Positions 40,489 to 51,538 of a DNA stretch of 64,000 nt are shown here, piece after piece (the stretch's first letter is position 1; every line of letters starts with the position of its first letter). This DNA is from DATBJJ01 sp963750915 (lineage in GTDB: Bacteria; Acidobacteriota; Vicinamibacteria; Vicinamibacterales; 2-12-FULL-66-21): NCBI GenBank assembly GCA_963750915.1, contig CAVVSF010000005.1:62001-126000 (forward strand), read 5' to 3'. Both the position numbers and the translations under genes were made by a program. The notes under the pieces were generated by a model. It was not told where the DNA came from. It searched no databases and saw only the letters and a list, made by a program, of their open reading frames with translations.

Positions 40489-41841
40489 CTAGTTCCTGAT
40501 GGCAAAGAGATGCTGCGCGCCGCGGATGTAGACAGTGCCGCCGGCGAGCGCGAGTGAAGCGTATACCGGCTCGCCGACTGAGTTCGTTCGCACCACCTCG
40601 TGACGGGGACCGGTGCGGATCATGAACGTATCGCCGTCCTCGCTGGTCGCCAGCACTTTGTCGCCAAACGACACGAGCGATGCGGTGAAGGTCGCGGGAA
40701 CCGGCGGCCGGCCGCCTTCGTACACGAGCTTTCCGGTTTCCGCCTCGAGGCAGGTCATGATGCCGCCGTCGGTCATCAGGTAGAGGTAGGGGCCAACCAG
40801 GATCGGGGACGGCACGTAGGCCGTGCCCTTGGCGTAGCGCCAGGCGATTGCCGGCGAGTCGACGAGGTTGCCCTCGCCGCCGAGCTTGATCGCCATCGCG
40901 CGCTTGGCCTGGCTGCCGGCGGTCAGGATTACCAGGCCGTGTCCGGCGACCGCGCTGGGAATCGGATGGCTCTGCGTGCCGTTGGCGCGCCAGAGCTCCT
41001 TGCCTGTGCGCGGGTCGTAGGACACCACCATCTCGGCGCCGGCCGTCACCATCTCGACGCGCTGCGTGCCCTTCACGACCAGCGGCGTCGCCCAGCTCCG
41101 TCTCGTCGTTCGTTCCTGCCGCCACACCTCGCTGCCGTCCCTGGCTCGCAGCGCGATGATGAACGAGCCCGAGCCCATCTCCTGGTCGCACTGCAGGATG
41201 ATCAGATCCTCGAACACGATCGGCGACGTCCCTGGTCCCATCCCGCCTTTGCCGATGCCGCCGAATGACTTCTTCCACAACGGCTTGCCGTCCATGTCGA
41301 ACGCGTAGAGTCCGCCCGACTCGAAGAACGCGTAGACCGCCTTGCCGTCGGTGGCCATCGTCGACGAGGCGTAGGTGTTCTTGCGGTGGCGGTTGTCGTA
41401 CATGACGCCGTCGTAGACCGTGCGCTCCCAGAGCTGCTTGCCGCTCTTCGCATCGAAGCCGAGCACTTTCAGCGTGTAGACGCGATCGGCGCCGACGCTG
41501 TCGGGGTGCAGGTAGCCAGGCTTGAGGTCGTAGCCGAGGTGGCCGATCGCCTTGTGCCCGTCGGGCGCCGGTCCGCCCTCGATCGATGTCGTCAGGAAGA
41601 GGCGGTCGCCCCAGACGATCGGCGACGAGTGGCCACGGCCGGGGACCGGCGTCTTCCACGCGATGTTCTTGCCCGGCGACCACTCGTCAGGGTACGACGC
41701 GTCCGGCGAAATGCCGAGACCGTCGGGACCGCGCCACTGCGCCCAGTTGTCTCCGCTGGCAGTCGTGAGAATCGGCGCCGACGAGAGCGGCAGTGTCAAC
41801 GCGAGAGCGAGAGCGAGCGCCGACGGCGCGACGAGGTTCAT
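40489..41841 (-). CDS. secreted PQQ-like beta-propeller protein
   Basis: A 450-residue secreted protein. It has a signal peptide (MNLVAPSALALALALTL, ending about residue 27), then WAQWRGPDGLGIS, which typically opens this family in Acidobacteria and Planctomycetes. The rest is an eight-bladed propeller of PQQ-like repeats with W-motifs (KSGKQLWERTV, DGKPLWKKSF, DGSEVWRQE, TGKELWRANG, TGKLVYEGG). No redox ligands for PQQ can be assigned, so it is probably a structural or binding propeller, not a dehydrogenase. ATG 41841 is chosen because the signal peptide starts there. It is divergent from the phytase-like lipoprotein gene. Confidence 0.92.
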   Translation of the reverse strand: MNLVAPSALALALALTLPLSSAPILTTASGDNWAQWRGPDGLGISPDASYPDEWSPGKNIAWKTPVPGRGHSSPIVWGDRLFLTTSIEGGPAPDGHKAIGHLGYDLKPGYLHPDSVGADRVYTLKVLGFDAKSGKQLWERTVYDGVMYDNRHRKNTYASSTMATDGKAVYAFFESGGLYAFDMDGKPLWKKSFGGIGKGGMGPGTSPIVFEDLIILQCDQEMGSGSFIIALRARDGSEVWRQERTTRRSWATPLVVKGTQRVEMVTAGAEMVVSYDPRTGKELWRANGTQSHPIPSAVAGHGLVILTAGSQAKRAMAIKLGGEGNLVDSPAIAWRYAKGTAYVPSPILVGPYLYLMTDGGIMTCLEAETGKLVYEGGRPPVPATFTASLVSFGDKVLATSEDGDTFMIRTGPRHEVVRTNSVGEPVYASLALAGGTVYIRGAQHLFAIRN

Positions 41842-41914
41842 GGCAAAAAGAATAGTGCATGATCGACTGTGCCAGGTTCTGTCGCCTCGGTCCGGTTGAC
41901 AGGATAATGATGCG

Positions 41915-43072
41915 GTGAAACTCGCGCCCTCACTTCGCTCCCTGCTCCTCGTCCTGCTCTCTTCATCTGTCCTCTCCGGCTGCGGAGGGTCCACGAACAT
42001 TCGCCGGCCGGACGTACCCCGGGCAGTGGCAGCGCTGACGCTGGATGGCCAGGTCAGCATCGCCCCGCTCGGACGCTACCCCGCGCTCACCGGCCTGCCC
42101 TTCGGCGGGATCTCGGCGCTGGCGGCGGCGGGGGATGGCACCGAGATCTTCGGACTGTCGGACGCCCGCCGGGGCGGGCGCATCTACACGTTCTTCGTCG
42201 ACGGCGCCGGCGGCGCGATGAAAGTGACGACGACAGGCGTGGTTACGCTCGAGCTCGGGACGAGAGGCCTCTCGACCGATCACGAGGGTCTCGTCATCCT
42301 GCCGAACGGCAATTTTCTGGTGTGCTCGGAAGGTACGACGGCCGAGCCGAGGCTGCCGCCGATCCTCGAGGAATACGGCAGGCGGGGCGAATTCATGCGC
42401 GCCCTGACCATCCCCCACCACTTCGTGCCGGAACCGACGGGGGAACTCACGCGCGGCGCTCGCGGCAATGCCGGGTTCGAGGCGCTGGCGATCGCGCCGG
42501 ATGGCGATCGCCTGTTCGTCGGTACCGAGAACGCTCTGGTGCAGGACGGCGCACCCGCAAGCTTCGACGCCGGCGCACGCGTGCGAATCGTCGAGTACGC
42601 CGAGCGCGACTCCACCTACGAGCCGTCTCGCGAGTTCGCCTACGACCTCGAGCCGGTGCACAAGCCGGCCTACCAGCCGGGAACCTCTGTCAACGGCCTG
42701 GTGGAGTTGCTGGCGCTCGACCGGACGACGCTGCTGACGCTAGAGCGGAGCTTCGTCGCCAATCCGGCCGAGCCGGGAGCGAGCGCGAACCGCATCCGCA
42801 TCTACCGCGTCACGCTGGCGGGCGCGACCAACATCGCCGGCATCGAATCGCTCAAAGGGCGCGCCGATGTCGTGCCGGTGAGCAAGACGCTGGTACTCGA
42901 CCTCTCGGACGTCGACGGGATCAGCACCGACCTGGCGCCCACGCTCGACAACTTCGAGGGCATGACGTTCGGCCCGCGGCTGGCTGACGGCCGGGCTTCC
43001 CTGATGCTCGTCAGCGACGACAACTTCAGCGCCGCGCAACGGACGTGGTTCCTGATGTTTGCGATACAGTAG
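41915..43072 (+). CDS. phytase-like (esterase-like activity of phytase) lipoprotein
   Basis: A 385-residue lipoprotein. It starts with GTG 41915 (AGGA at 41901-41904) and has signal residues 1-22 with lipobox LSGC. The mature part is the phytase-like beta-propeller domain: GGISALAAAGDGTEIFGLSDARRGGRIYTF-type opening, a DHEGLVILPNG block, NAGFEALAIAPDGDRLFVGTE, and the closing LDNFEGMTFGP plus LVSDDNF. Members show phytase or phosphodiesterase-like activity with calcium, but this is rarely tested. It is likely anchored in the periplasm or outer membrane. The gene stands 108 bases ahead of ferritin. Confidence 0.9.
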   Translation: MKLAPSLRSLLLVLLSSSVLSGCGGSTNIRRPDVPRAVAALTLDGQVSIAPLGRYPALTGLPFGGISALAAAGDGTEIFGLSDARRGGRIYTFFVDGAGGAMKVTTTGVVTLELGTRGLSTDHEGLVILPNGNFLVCSEGTTAEPRLPPILEEYGRRGEFMRALTIPHHFVPEPTGELTRGARGNAGFEALAIAPDGDRLFVGTENALVQDGAPASFDAGARVRIVEYAERDSTYEPSREFAYDLEPVHKPAYQPGTSVNGLVELLALDRTTLLTLERSFVANPAEPGASANRIRIYRVTLAGATNIAGIESLKGRADVVPVSKTLVLDLSDVDGISTDLAPTLDNFEGMTFGPRLADGRASLMLVSDDNFSAAQRTWFLMFAIQ

Positions 43073-43180
43073 AACGAGGTGGCCGAGCCGGCTCCGCCGG
43101 CCGAAAGCGGCCGCGATTTCCCCTGCCGCGGCGGACGTGATTCAACGCCGGCCGCCCGGCGCGATAGTGAGGATGGCCAG

Positions 43181-43687
43181 ATGACGGGACCCGTGGTCGA
43201 CGCGATCAACCAGCAGATCAACTCCGAGCTCAGCGCGTCGTACTCCTACCTCGCCATGTCGGCGTGGTGCGAGCGGCAGAAGTTCACCGGCGCAGCGCGC
43301 TGGCTGCGGCTGCAGAGCCAGGAAGAGTACATGCACGCGATGAAGCTGTTCGACTTCATCCTCGCGCGCGATGCCAAATCCGAGCTCAAGCCGCTGGCGG
43401 AACCGCGCCAGGAGTTCGCCTCGCTCGCCGACATCTTCGAGAAGGCGCTGGCGCAGGAGCAACTGGTCAGCAAGCAGATCGACTCGCTCTACGAGATCGC
43501 GTTCAAGGAGAAGGCGTTCGCCGCCGTCGCCGAGCTGCAGTGGTTCCTGACCGAGCAGGTCGAGGAAGAGAAGGTCGGCCGCGAGATCGTCGCCAAGTTC
43601 AAGCTGATTGGCAACGACCCGGCGTCGATCCTCGACATGGATCGCGAGCTCGGCACCCGCACCGGTGTCGCCGTGCCGACGGCGTAG
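43181..43687 (+). CDS. ftnA: bacterial non-heme ferritin
   Basis: A 168-residue four-helix-bundle iron-storage protein. The di-iron ferroxidase centre is intact compared with E. coli FtnA: Glu16 (INSELSAS), Glu49 and His52 (QEEYMHAMK), Glu93 (AQEQL), and Glu125/Glu128/Glu129 in LTEQVEEEK. It assembles into 24-mers that oxidise Fe2+ and store ferric mineral. The ATG at 43181 is chosen because GAGG lies 8 bases upstream; about 34 upstream in-frame codons look non-homologous. The M28 gene begins 3 bases after the stop. Confidence 0.95.
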   Translation: MTGPVVDAINQQINSELSASYSYLAMSAWCERQKFTGAARWLRLQSQEEYMHAMKLFDFILARDAKSELKPLAEPRQEFASLADIFEKALAQEQLVSKQIDSLYEIAFKEKAFAAVAELQWFLTEQVEEEKVGREIVAKFKLIGNDPASILDMDRELGTRTGVAVPTA

Positions 43688-43690
43688 CGT

Positions 43691-45434
43691 ATGCGCGCGA
43701 CGACCACCTCCGCTGCAGGCCTCGCGCTCCTGACGATCGTCCTCGCCGGCGCCTGCTCGCGGAGCGCCGAACCCCCGGCGCCAGCCGCCAGCGGCAGCGC
43801 CGCCGCGACGACGCCGGTTCCCCTCGCCGATCTGCCAAAGATCGAGGCGGCGGCGATCCTGGAACACACCAAGGCACTCTCCGACGACAGCTTCGAGGGC
43901 CGTGCGCCGGGTACGGCCGGCGAAGAGAAGACGGTCGAATACCTGACCGCGCAGTTCCAGAAGATCGGGCTCAAGCCCGGCAACACCGACGGCACCTACG
44001 TGCAGAAGGTGCCGCTCATCGGCATCACCGGCGCGGAGGCAAAACCTCTGACGCTCGCCGGTGCGGGCGGCCGGGCGACGTTCAAGTGGAAACAGGACGT
44101 CGTCGCGTGGACGAAACGCGTCGCCGATGGCGCCAGCATCGACGGCTCGGAGATGGTGTTTGTCGGCTACGGCGTCACCGCGCCCGAGTACAAGTGGGAC
44201 GACTTCAAGGGCCTCGATGTCAAGGGCAAGACGATCATCGTCCTCGTCAACGATCCGCAGGTCCCCGACCCCGCTGATCCGGCCAAGCTCGACGCGCGAA
44301 CCTTCAACGGCCACGCGATGACCTACTACGGCCGCTGGACCTACAAGTACGAGGAAGCGGCGCGCCGCGGCGCCGCCGGCGTCTTCATCGTCCATGAAGA
44401 AGGCCCGGCCGGGTATCCGTACGAGGTCGTGCAGGGCTTCCTCGGCGAGCGCTTCGATCTGATCACGCCCGACAAGAACATGGGGCGGGCGAGCATCGAG
44501 GGCTGGCTCTCGCTCGACACCGCGAAGCGCGTGCTCAAGATGGCGGGCCAGGACTTCGACGCGCTCAAGAAGCAGGCGTTGTCGCGCGACTTCAAGCCGG
44601 TGCCGCTCCGCCTCAAGGCGTCGATGGCGCTGAAGAACACCAGCCGCACGATCGACTCGCGCAACGTCGTCGCCAGGCTTGAAGGCAGCGACCCGGCCCT
44701 GAAGGACGAGTACGTCGTCTACTCGGCGCACTGGGATCATCTCGGCGTCGGCGATCCCGACCCCGACGACAAGGGCGACACGATCTACAACGGCGCCCTC
44801 GACAATGCCTCGGGCGTGGCGTCGCTCCTCGAGGTCGCGCGCGCCTTCACCCAGGTCAAGCCGGCGCCGAAGCGGTCGATCCTGTTCGTGATGGTGACCG
44901 CCGAGGAACAGGGGCTGCTCGGGTCGGAGTACCTACGCGGTCACGCCGATCTATCCGTTGACGAAGACCCTCGCCAACATCAACGTCGACGGCGTCAACC
45001 AGTGGGGCCGGACCAAGGACATCACGGTCATCGGCCTCGGCGCCTCAGACCTCGACGATTACCTGCGCGACGCCGCGTCGGAACAGCACCGCACGCTCCG
45101 CCCGGATCCTGAATCGGAGAAGGGCTTCTACTACCGCTCCGACCACTTCAACTTCGCCAAGCAGGGAGTGCCGGCGCTCTACATCGACACCGGCGTGGAG
45201 TTCATCGGCAAACCGTCCGAGTACAGCCAGCAGAAGCGCGACGAGTACACCAAGAAGGACTACCACCAGCCCTCAGACCAGGTGAAGCCCGACTGGGATC
45301 TGTCGGGAGCGGTCGAGGACTCGACGCTCCTGCTCGGCGTCGGCTACCGCGTCGCCAACGCCAGCCGCTTCCCCGAGTGGAAGCCGGGGAATGAGTTCAA
45401 GGCTAAGAGGGATGAGGGGTTGAAGAAGAGGTGA
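43691..45434 (+). CDS. M28-family aminopeptidase lipoprotein with PA domain, frameshifted
   Basis: A zinc aminopeptidase with a lipoprotein signal (lipobox LAGAC, Cys22), a protease-associated (PA) domain insert (about 130-270), and an M28 core with zinc ligands YSAHWDHLG (His347), NGALDNASG (Asp371), TAEEQGLLGSEYY (Glu405/Glu406) and SDHFNFAKQG. The frame breaks at 44932-44933 between GSEY and YAVTPIYPLTKTLANIN. Removing one C yields a continuous 580-residue protein ending KRDEGLKKR. It probably trims peptides on the periplasmic face. It follows ferritin by three bases, but a functional link is not obvious. Confidence 0.9.
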
Positions 45435-45437
45435 CAC

Positions 45438-45577
45438 ATTGCAGATTGCAGACTGAAGATTGACGATTGGTCATTGACGATTGTCGATTGTTGATTTGAC
45501 GAGCAAATGACCACCGCAATCGTCAATCGACAATCGTCAATCCCAAATCGTCAATCTTCAATCTTCAGTCTGCAGTC

Positions 45578-45580
<3 letters not shown>
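45438..45580. repeat. large intergenic word-array hairpin (GCAGATTGCAGACTGAAGATTGACG type), copy 2
   Basis: The left arm (about 45438-45505) repeats CAGATTG, CAGACTG, AAGATTG and GACGATTG. The right arm (about 45517-45580) carries the reverse words CAATCGTCAATCGACAATCG, AATCTTCAATCTTCAG and TCTGCAGTCTCAC. The whole 143-base region can fold on itself between the convergent M28 and speA genes, and its right end overlaps the speA stop codon. Copy 1 of the same vocabulary is at 20161. Confidence 0.85.
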
Positions 45581-47527
<1,947 letters not shown>

Positions 47528-48109
47528 AGGAAAACATGATACAGAGGTTGGCGCTCGCTCGCTAGCAAATCGTGTGCTCGCCGCTCGCCGCGCGGCGGCG
47601 CCGTGCCGCCTCGCATCGCGCCGCCCGCCTCTCGGGACGCTGGGACGTCGCCGCGCGACGGACCGTCATACGGATGTCATCCCGAGCTCCAGGCGGTACG
47701 CTCCGATCGGTTGCGGCGGCGTTGCGGACAACGTCGCGTCGTGGTCGCGCATCGAGCTCGCGCCGCGGGGACTCCTCCGCTCGGCGAACAGACGGCCGAC
47801 GGCGGCCGCTCCTCGGCTCGCTGTCGGAATCCGGGCGAGGAGCTCCCGGCTCCCCCGGGCAGGACCCGACGCCCACCTTTCTTACGCTTTACGGCCGCTG
47901 CCCGCCACTGGGACGAAATGCCTTCCAGGCGGGACGAACGCGCGTCCAGGACGGATGGGCTGCTTCAGGCCGCCAAAGTGCCAGCCGGTCTTGATGTTAC
48001 GGGCAAAATTCTGATTTTTTTGACCGACGAAACACCCCTTTCATACGTCTAACACCTCGCATGTCTTTCAGCACGGCCGCAGGCCTATTCGTCAGCGCGC
48101 GCGGGTCAC
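47528..48109. other. 582-base divergent intergenic region, no gene recognised
   Basis: It separates speA (minus) from a LytS-type kinase (plus). The part nearest speA is GC-rich with many inverted short motifs. The last 100 bases before the kinase become AT-rich (AAAATTCTGATTTTTTTGACC and TTTCATACGTCTAAC), where a promoter is plausible. No known riboswitch, tRNA or protein family can be recognised. Confidence 0.5.
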
Positions 48110-49366
48110 ATGAAACCACCCGCTGACCGGAAACTCGATCTCCGAGGCGCCGGGACCGATCTCCCTGCGGCGATGCCGCCTGTCTACGGGCTCCCGTGGT
48201 CGATCGTGTTCCTGGCCGCGACCATCCTGGGCCTGCTGTCGTCGCTGCTGGCCTGGCAATTCACGCTCTCGATGGGGCGCGAGACGACCTACTGGCGCAC
48301 CCTCGTCATCCTGAACACCACCTACTGGTACCTCTGGGCGCTGTTCACGCCGGCGATCATCTGGCTGTCGCAGCACTTCCGCTTCGAGCGCCAGGGGCTG
48401 TGGCGGGCGCTCGCCGTTCACCTGCCTTCCGTGATCGTCTTCTCCCTGACCCACATCGCCATCATGAGCGGCGTCCAGTGGTGGTTCGCCCGGGCGCAGG
48501 GGCGGCCGTTCCCCTGGTGGTCAGAGGTTCAGCGCTCGGCGCTCCTGAACTTCGACTGGGAGATGATGACCTACTGGACCATCGTCGGCCTCAGCCACGC
48601 CATCCTCTACTATCGTGAGTCCCGGCACCGGGCGATCCGCGGCGCCCAACTCGAGACCCGGCTGGTCGAGGCTCAGCTCAAGGCGCTCCAGCAGCAGCTC
48701 CATCCCCACTTCCTGTTCAATACGCTGCACGCGATCTCGGCGCTGATGCACCGCGACGTGGAAGCCGCCGACCGCACGCTGATGCGGCTGAGCGACCTGC
48801 TCCGACTGACGCTCGAGAGCATCGGCCAGCAGGAGATCCTCCTTCAGGCAGAGCTCGACTTCCTGACCAAGTACCTGCAGATCGAGCAGACGCGCTTCGC
48901 CGATCGCCTGAATGTCCGTTTCGACGTTGCCCCGGAAACGCTCGACACGCTGGTGCCCAACCTGATCCTGCAGCCGCTCGTCGAGAACGCCATCAAGCAC
49001 GGCATCGCGAAGAAGGCGGGCCCGGGACACATCGACATCACGACCCGTCGCGACGGCGACAAGCTGCTGATGGAAGTGCGCGACGACGGCGTCGGGTTGT
49101 CGGAGGACGCGCTCACGGCGCTGCAGAAAGGCATCGGCGTCTCGACGACGCGGGCTCGACTGCAGCACCTCTTCGGCGCCGACTACCGCTTCGAGTTCCA
49201 CCGTCAGCCCGCCGGCCTCAACGTGGTCGTCGCCATCCCGTGGCGCACCGAGGACGGGACGCGAGCCGAGGACGCCGCAGAGCGGTCTGGCACCGATGCC
49301 CGCGACCACGCGGCCGGGGCCTCGAGCGGCGGGCGGCGCCTCGGCGCCATCGCGCGCCAGCACTGA
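48110..49366 (+). CDS. LytS/YehU-type sensor histidine kinase
   Basis: A 418-residue membrane kinase. Four membrane helices (about 29-50, 63-85, 103-122 and 152-167) form the sensor. Next comes the His_kinase domain with phospho-acceptor His198 in QQLHPHFLFNTLHAIS and an HATPase_c domain (N-box LILQPLVENAIKHG, G1 RDDGVGLS). The C-terminal about 40 residues are a charged tail without homology. The LytTR response regulator encoded 62 bases downstream is its obvious partner. The signal is unknown; relatives respond to peptides, pyruvate or membrane state. Confidence 0.94.
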   Translation: MKPPADRKLDLRGAGTDLPAAMPPVYGLPWSIVFLAATILGLLSSLLAWQFTLSMGRETTYWRTLVILNTTYWYLWALFTPAIIWLSQHFRFERQGLWRALAVHLPSVIVFSLTHIAIMSGVQWWFARAQGRPFPWWSEVQRSALLNFDWEMMTYWTIVGLSHAILYYRESRHRAIRGAQLETRLVEAQLKALQQQLHPHFLFNTLHAISALMHRDVEAADRTLMRLSDLLRLTLESIGQQEILLQAELDFLTKYLQIEQTRFADRLNVRFDVAPETLDTLVPNLILQPLVENAIKHGIAKKAGPGHIDITTRRDGDKLLMEVRDDGVGLSEDALTALQKGIGVSTTRARLQHLFGADYRFEFHRQPAGLNVVVAIPWRTEDGTRAEDAAERSGTDARDHAAGASSGGRRLGAIARQH

Positions 49367-49428
49367 TCCGATCGATGAGGCGGGAACCGACCGAGCAGCG
49401 AAACACGCATTGAGACAGAGGGACTTCC

Positions 49429-50265
49429 ATGGAAACCAATCACGTTGTCAGGACCAGTGAGACCGCGCCGTCGGGCCCGCAGCGGACGACTGCGCTGAAG
49501 AAGATCAAGACGCTCATCGTCGACGATGAGCCGCTCGCGCGTGAACGCCTGGTTTCGCTGCTCGGCGCCGAGGCCGACATCGAGGTCGTCGCGCAGGCGC
49601 GCGACGGCGAGGAGGCGGTGACCGCGATCCAGGACCACCAGCCGCAACTGGTGTTCCTCGACGTCCAGATGCCGCACATGACCGGCTTCGACGTCATCGA
49701 CGCCGTCGGGCCCGACCGCATGCCGCTCGTCATCTTCGTCACCGCCTACGACCAGCACGCCCTCAAGGCGTTCCAGGTCCGCGCCCTCGACTACATCCTC
49801 AAGCCCTTCGACCGCGAGCGGTTCGGCGACGCCCTGCAGCGCGCGCGGCGCCAGATCGAGCGCGACGAGACCGGCGACCTCGGCCGGCGGCTGCTCGCGC
49901 TCGTCAAGGACCTGCGCCGCGACCAGCCCAAGACCGATCGCCTGGTCGTCAAGTCGGGCGGGCGGCTGTTCTTCCTGCGGATGGACGAGATCGACTGGAT
50001 CGAAGCGGCGGGCAACTACGTCAGGCTCCACGTCGGAACGACGTCGCACCTGCTGCGCGAGACGATGAACGCGATCGAAGGGCGCCTGGATCCTGAGAAG
50101 TTCTTCCGCATCCACCGGTCCCGCATCGTCAACATGGAGCGGATCCAGGAGATGCAGCCGTGGCTGAACGGCGAGTACGCCGTGGTGCTGCGCACGGGGA
50201 CGCGCCTCACGTTGAGCCGCGGCTACCGGGAGAAGCTGCAGGAGCGACTAGGGAAGGGGCTGTAG
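49429..50265 (+). CDS. LytTR-family response regulator
   Basis: A 278-residue regulator. It has an N-terminal extension (1-26), a receiver domain (27-145) with Asp32/Asp33, phospho-acceptor Asp78 in LVFLDVQMP, the switch Thr in FVTAYD and Lys in YILKPFDRE, then a LytTR DNA-binding domain (about 170-275; DRLVVKSGGRLFFLRMDEIDWIEAAGNY and FFRIHRSRIVN). It binds direct repeats in promoter DNA through beta strands. It pairs with the upstream LytS-type kinase. The gene is followed by a word-array hairpin with a T-run that works well as a terminator. Confidence 0.94.
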   Translation: METNHVVRTSETAPSGPQRTTALKKIKTLIVDDEPLARERLVSLLGAEADIEVVAQARDGEEAVTAIQDHQPQLVFLDVQMPHMTGFDVIDAVGPDRMPLVIFVTAYDQHALKAFQVRALDYILKPFDRERFGDALQRARRQIERDETGDLGRRLLALVKDLRRDQPKTDRLVVKSGGRLFFLRMDEIDWIEAAGNYVRLHVGTTSHLLRETMNAIEGRLDPEKFFRIHRSRIVNMERIQEMQPWLNGEYAVVLRTGTRLTLSRGYREKLQERLGKGL

Positions 50266-50272
50266 TACCTGA

Positions 50273-50366
50273 AGGCTCAGGGCTCAGGGCTCAGGGCTCA
50301 GGGGGCTCAGGGCAGGACTCACGGTCGAGGCTTTCCTGAGCCTTGAGCCCTGAGCCCTGAGCCTTT
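50273..50366 (+). terminator. word-array hairpin (GGGCTCA type, copy 2) acting as terminator
   Basis: Five tandem GGCTCAGGG words at 50274-50313, an unrelated loop (GCAGGACTCACGGTCGAGG), then CCTGAGCCTTGAGCCC and TGAGCCCTGAGCC, followed directly by TTTTT at 50364-50368. For plus-strand transcripts of the LytTR gene this is a long G/C hairpin with a T-run, as expected for rho-independent termination. The T-run overlaps the stop codon of the convergent gene. The same word builds the array at 9461-9520. Confidence 0.8.
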
Positions 50367-51095
50367 TTACTTGGGCATTTTGAACAACTCTTCGCCGATT
50401 GGCAGGTTGAACTGGACCTGCGCATAGCTGACCTCGCCCTGGGGCTTGCCATCCACCAGCTGTCGGATGCGAAACGGCACCATGACGCCGTCGACCGCCT
50501 TGTAGTCCAGCAGCTCGGTCACGATCTCGACCTTCGTCCCGCTCTGTTCCACCACGGTTGAAATCCGCTCCTCCAGGAACGTTTCGGGGTTCAGGAAGAC
50601 GTCCTGGACGAGGCCGTTCTTCTTGGTGACGCGAAGGTGCGGCCCGGTCCTGGCGCCGGCGGCGGGGGCCACGAGCTCGATCGTGGTGCCCTTCTGCTTG
50701 TAGTCGAGCAGCGCGCTGTCGAAGTCCTCGGCGTCGGCGCGATTGCGCTCGGCCATCGGGCCGGTGATGACCTGCGCCTTGCCGCCTATCTTCGGATCGG
50801 CGCGCCAGAGCGTGGTGCCGTCGTAGGCGACGATCTGCGTCGCACCCTCGACCGTCATCTCCTGCCGCTTGAGGTTGGGACGCTTGGTCCAGTTGACGAC
50901 CGGCAGGTCGCCGCGCGGCGTCTTGATTCGGCCGGTGGTCTTTACCGATTCGACGGCGCGCAGCTTCTCGATGCCGCCTTTCGCCGCCAGGCTCTTCGCG
51001 ATTACCTCGTCCACCGTTTGCGCGGCCGCGAACGCGCCGGCAGTTGCCAGCGCCGCAATCGTTCCCACCAGGAAACCCGTTGCTCGAAGCGTCAT
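50367..51095 (-). CDS. periplasmic protein, outer-membrane-lipoprotein-sorting (LolA-like) fold
   Basis: A 242-residue protein with a signal peptide (MTLRATGFLVGTIAALATAG, cleavage near FAAAQ). The mature part begins TVDEVIAKSLAAKGGIEKLRAVESVKTTG-type sequence, which is common in acidobacterial proteins related to LolA/LolB-like lipid-binding folds. Alternating beta strands continue to YAQVQFNLPIGEELFKMPK. It has no catalytic motif. The ATG at 51095 is chosen because the signal peptide starts there. It may carry lipids or lipoproteins across the periplasm, but this is an inference from fold resemblance only. Confidence 0.78.
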   Translation of the reverse strand: MTLRATGFLVGTIAALATAGAFAAAQTVDEVIAKSLAAKGGIEKLRAVESVKTTGRIKTPRGDLPVVNWTKRPNLKRQEMTVEGATQIVAYDGTTLWRADPKIGGKAQVITGPMAERNRADAEDFDSALLDYKQKGTTIELVAPAAGARTGPHLRVTKKNGLVQDVFLNPETFLEERISTVVEQSGTKVEIVTELLDYKAVDGVMVPFRIRQLVDGKPQGEVSYAQVQFNLPIGEELFKMPK

Positions 51096-51169
51096 GTCTG
51101 TCGACCTGAGAAATCGGCACGCGACGGCGGCAGCGCCGCCGCCGGTGCCTCCAGAGTTAAGCCACGTAC

Positions 51170-51424
51170 TCACGCACTGCGCTTGGTGGCCATCCTGTAG
51201 ACCGCCAGCAGGATGATCGCCCCGACTATCGACATCAGGTAGCCCGCCGCCTGATCCGGCCCGTACCAACCGAGCGCGCGGCCCACCAGCCCGCCGACCA
51301 CCGCTCCGGCGATGCCCAGCAGGATCGTGACGATGAATCCGCCCGGGTCGTTGCCGGGCATCAGCAGCTTGGCAAGCGCCCCGACGATCAATCCGAACAC
51401 AATCCAGGAAATGATCGCAATCAT
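51170..51424 (-). CDS. GlsB/YeaQ/YmgE-family small membrane protein
   Basis: An 84-residue transglycosylase-associated family protein with three membrane helices: IISWIVFGLIVGALAKLL, a Gly-rich middle helix (IVTILLGIAGAVVGGLVGRALG) and a C-terminal helix. The motif MPGNDPGGFIVTILLGIAG is diagnostic. Members are induced by general stress in many bacteria and their mechanism is unknown. There is no obvious operon partner; the flanking genes are a LolA-like protein and an HTH membrane protein on the same strand. Confidence 0.92.
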   Translation of the reverse strand: MIAIISWIVFGLIVGALAKLLMPGNDPGGFIVTILLGIAGAVVGGLVGRALGWYGPDQAAGYLMSIVGAIILLAVYRMATKRSA

Positions 51425-51538
51425 GTCGTTCGTCCTCCTCGTCTTTCCGAAGGGAATGCAAGCGGCCGACCGCTTTTCGCCGCCCGGCCGGGCGGTATGG
51501 AAGAGCCTACACCAAGGACGGAAAAGGCGGCCCGAAGG

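Noticed and set aside
47528..48060. Small genes in the speA-kinase gap
   Set aside because: Several short overlapping frames exist on both strands, but all are Arg/Ser-rich, have no ribosome binding sites and no motif.
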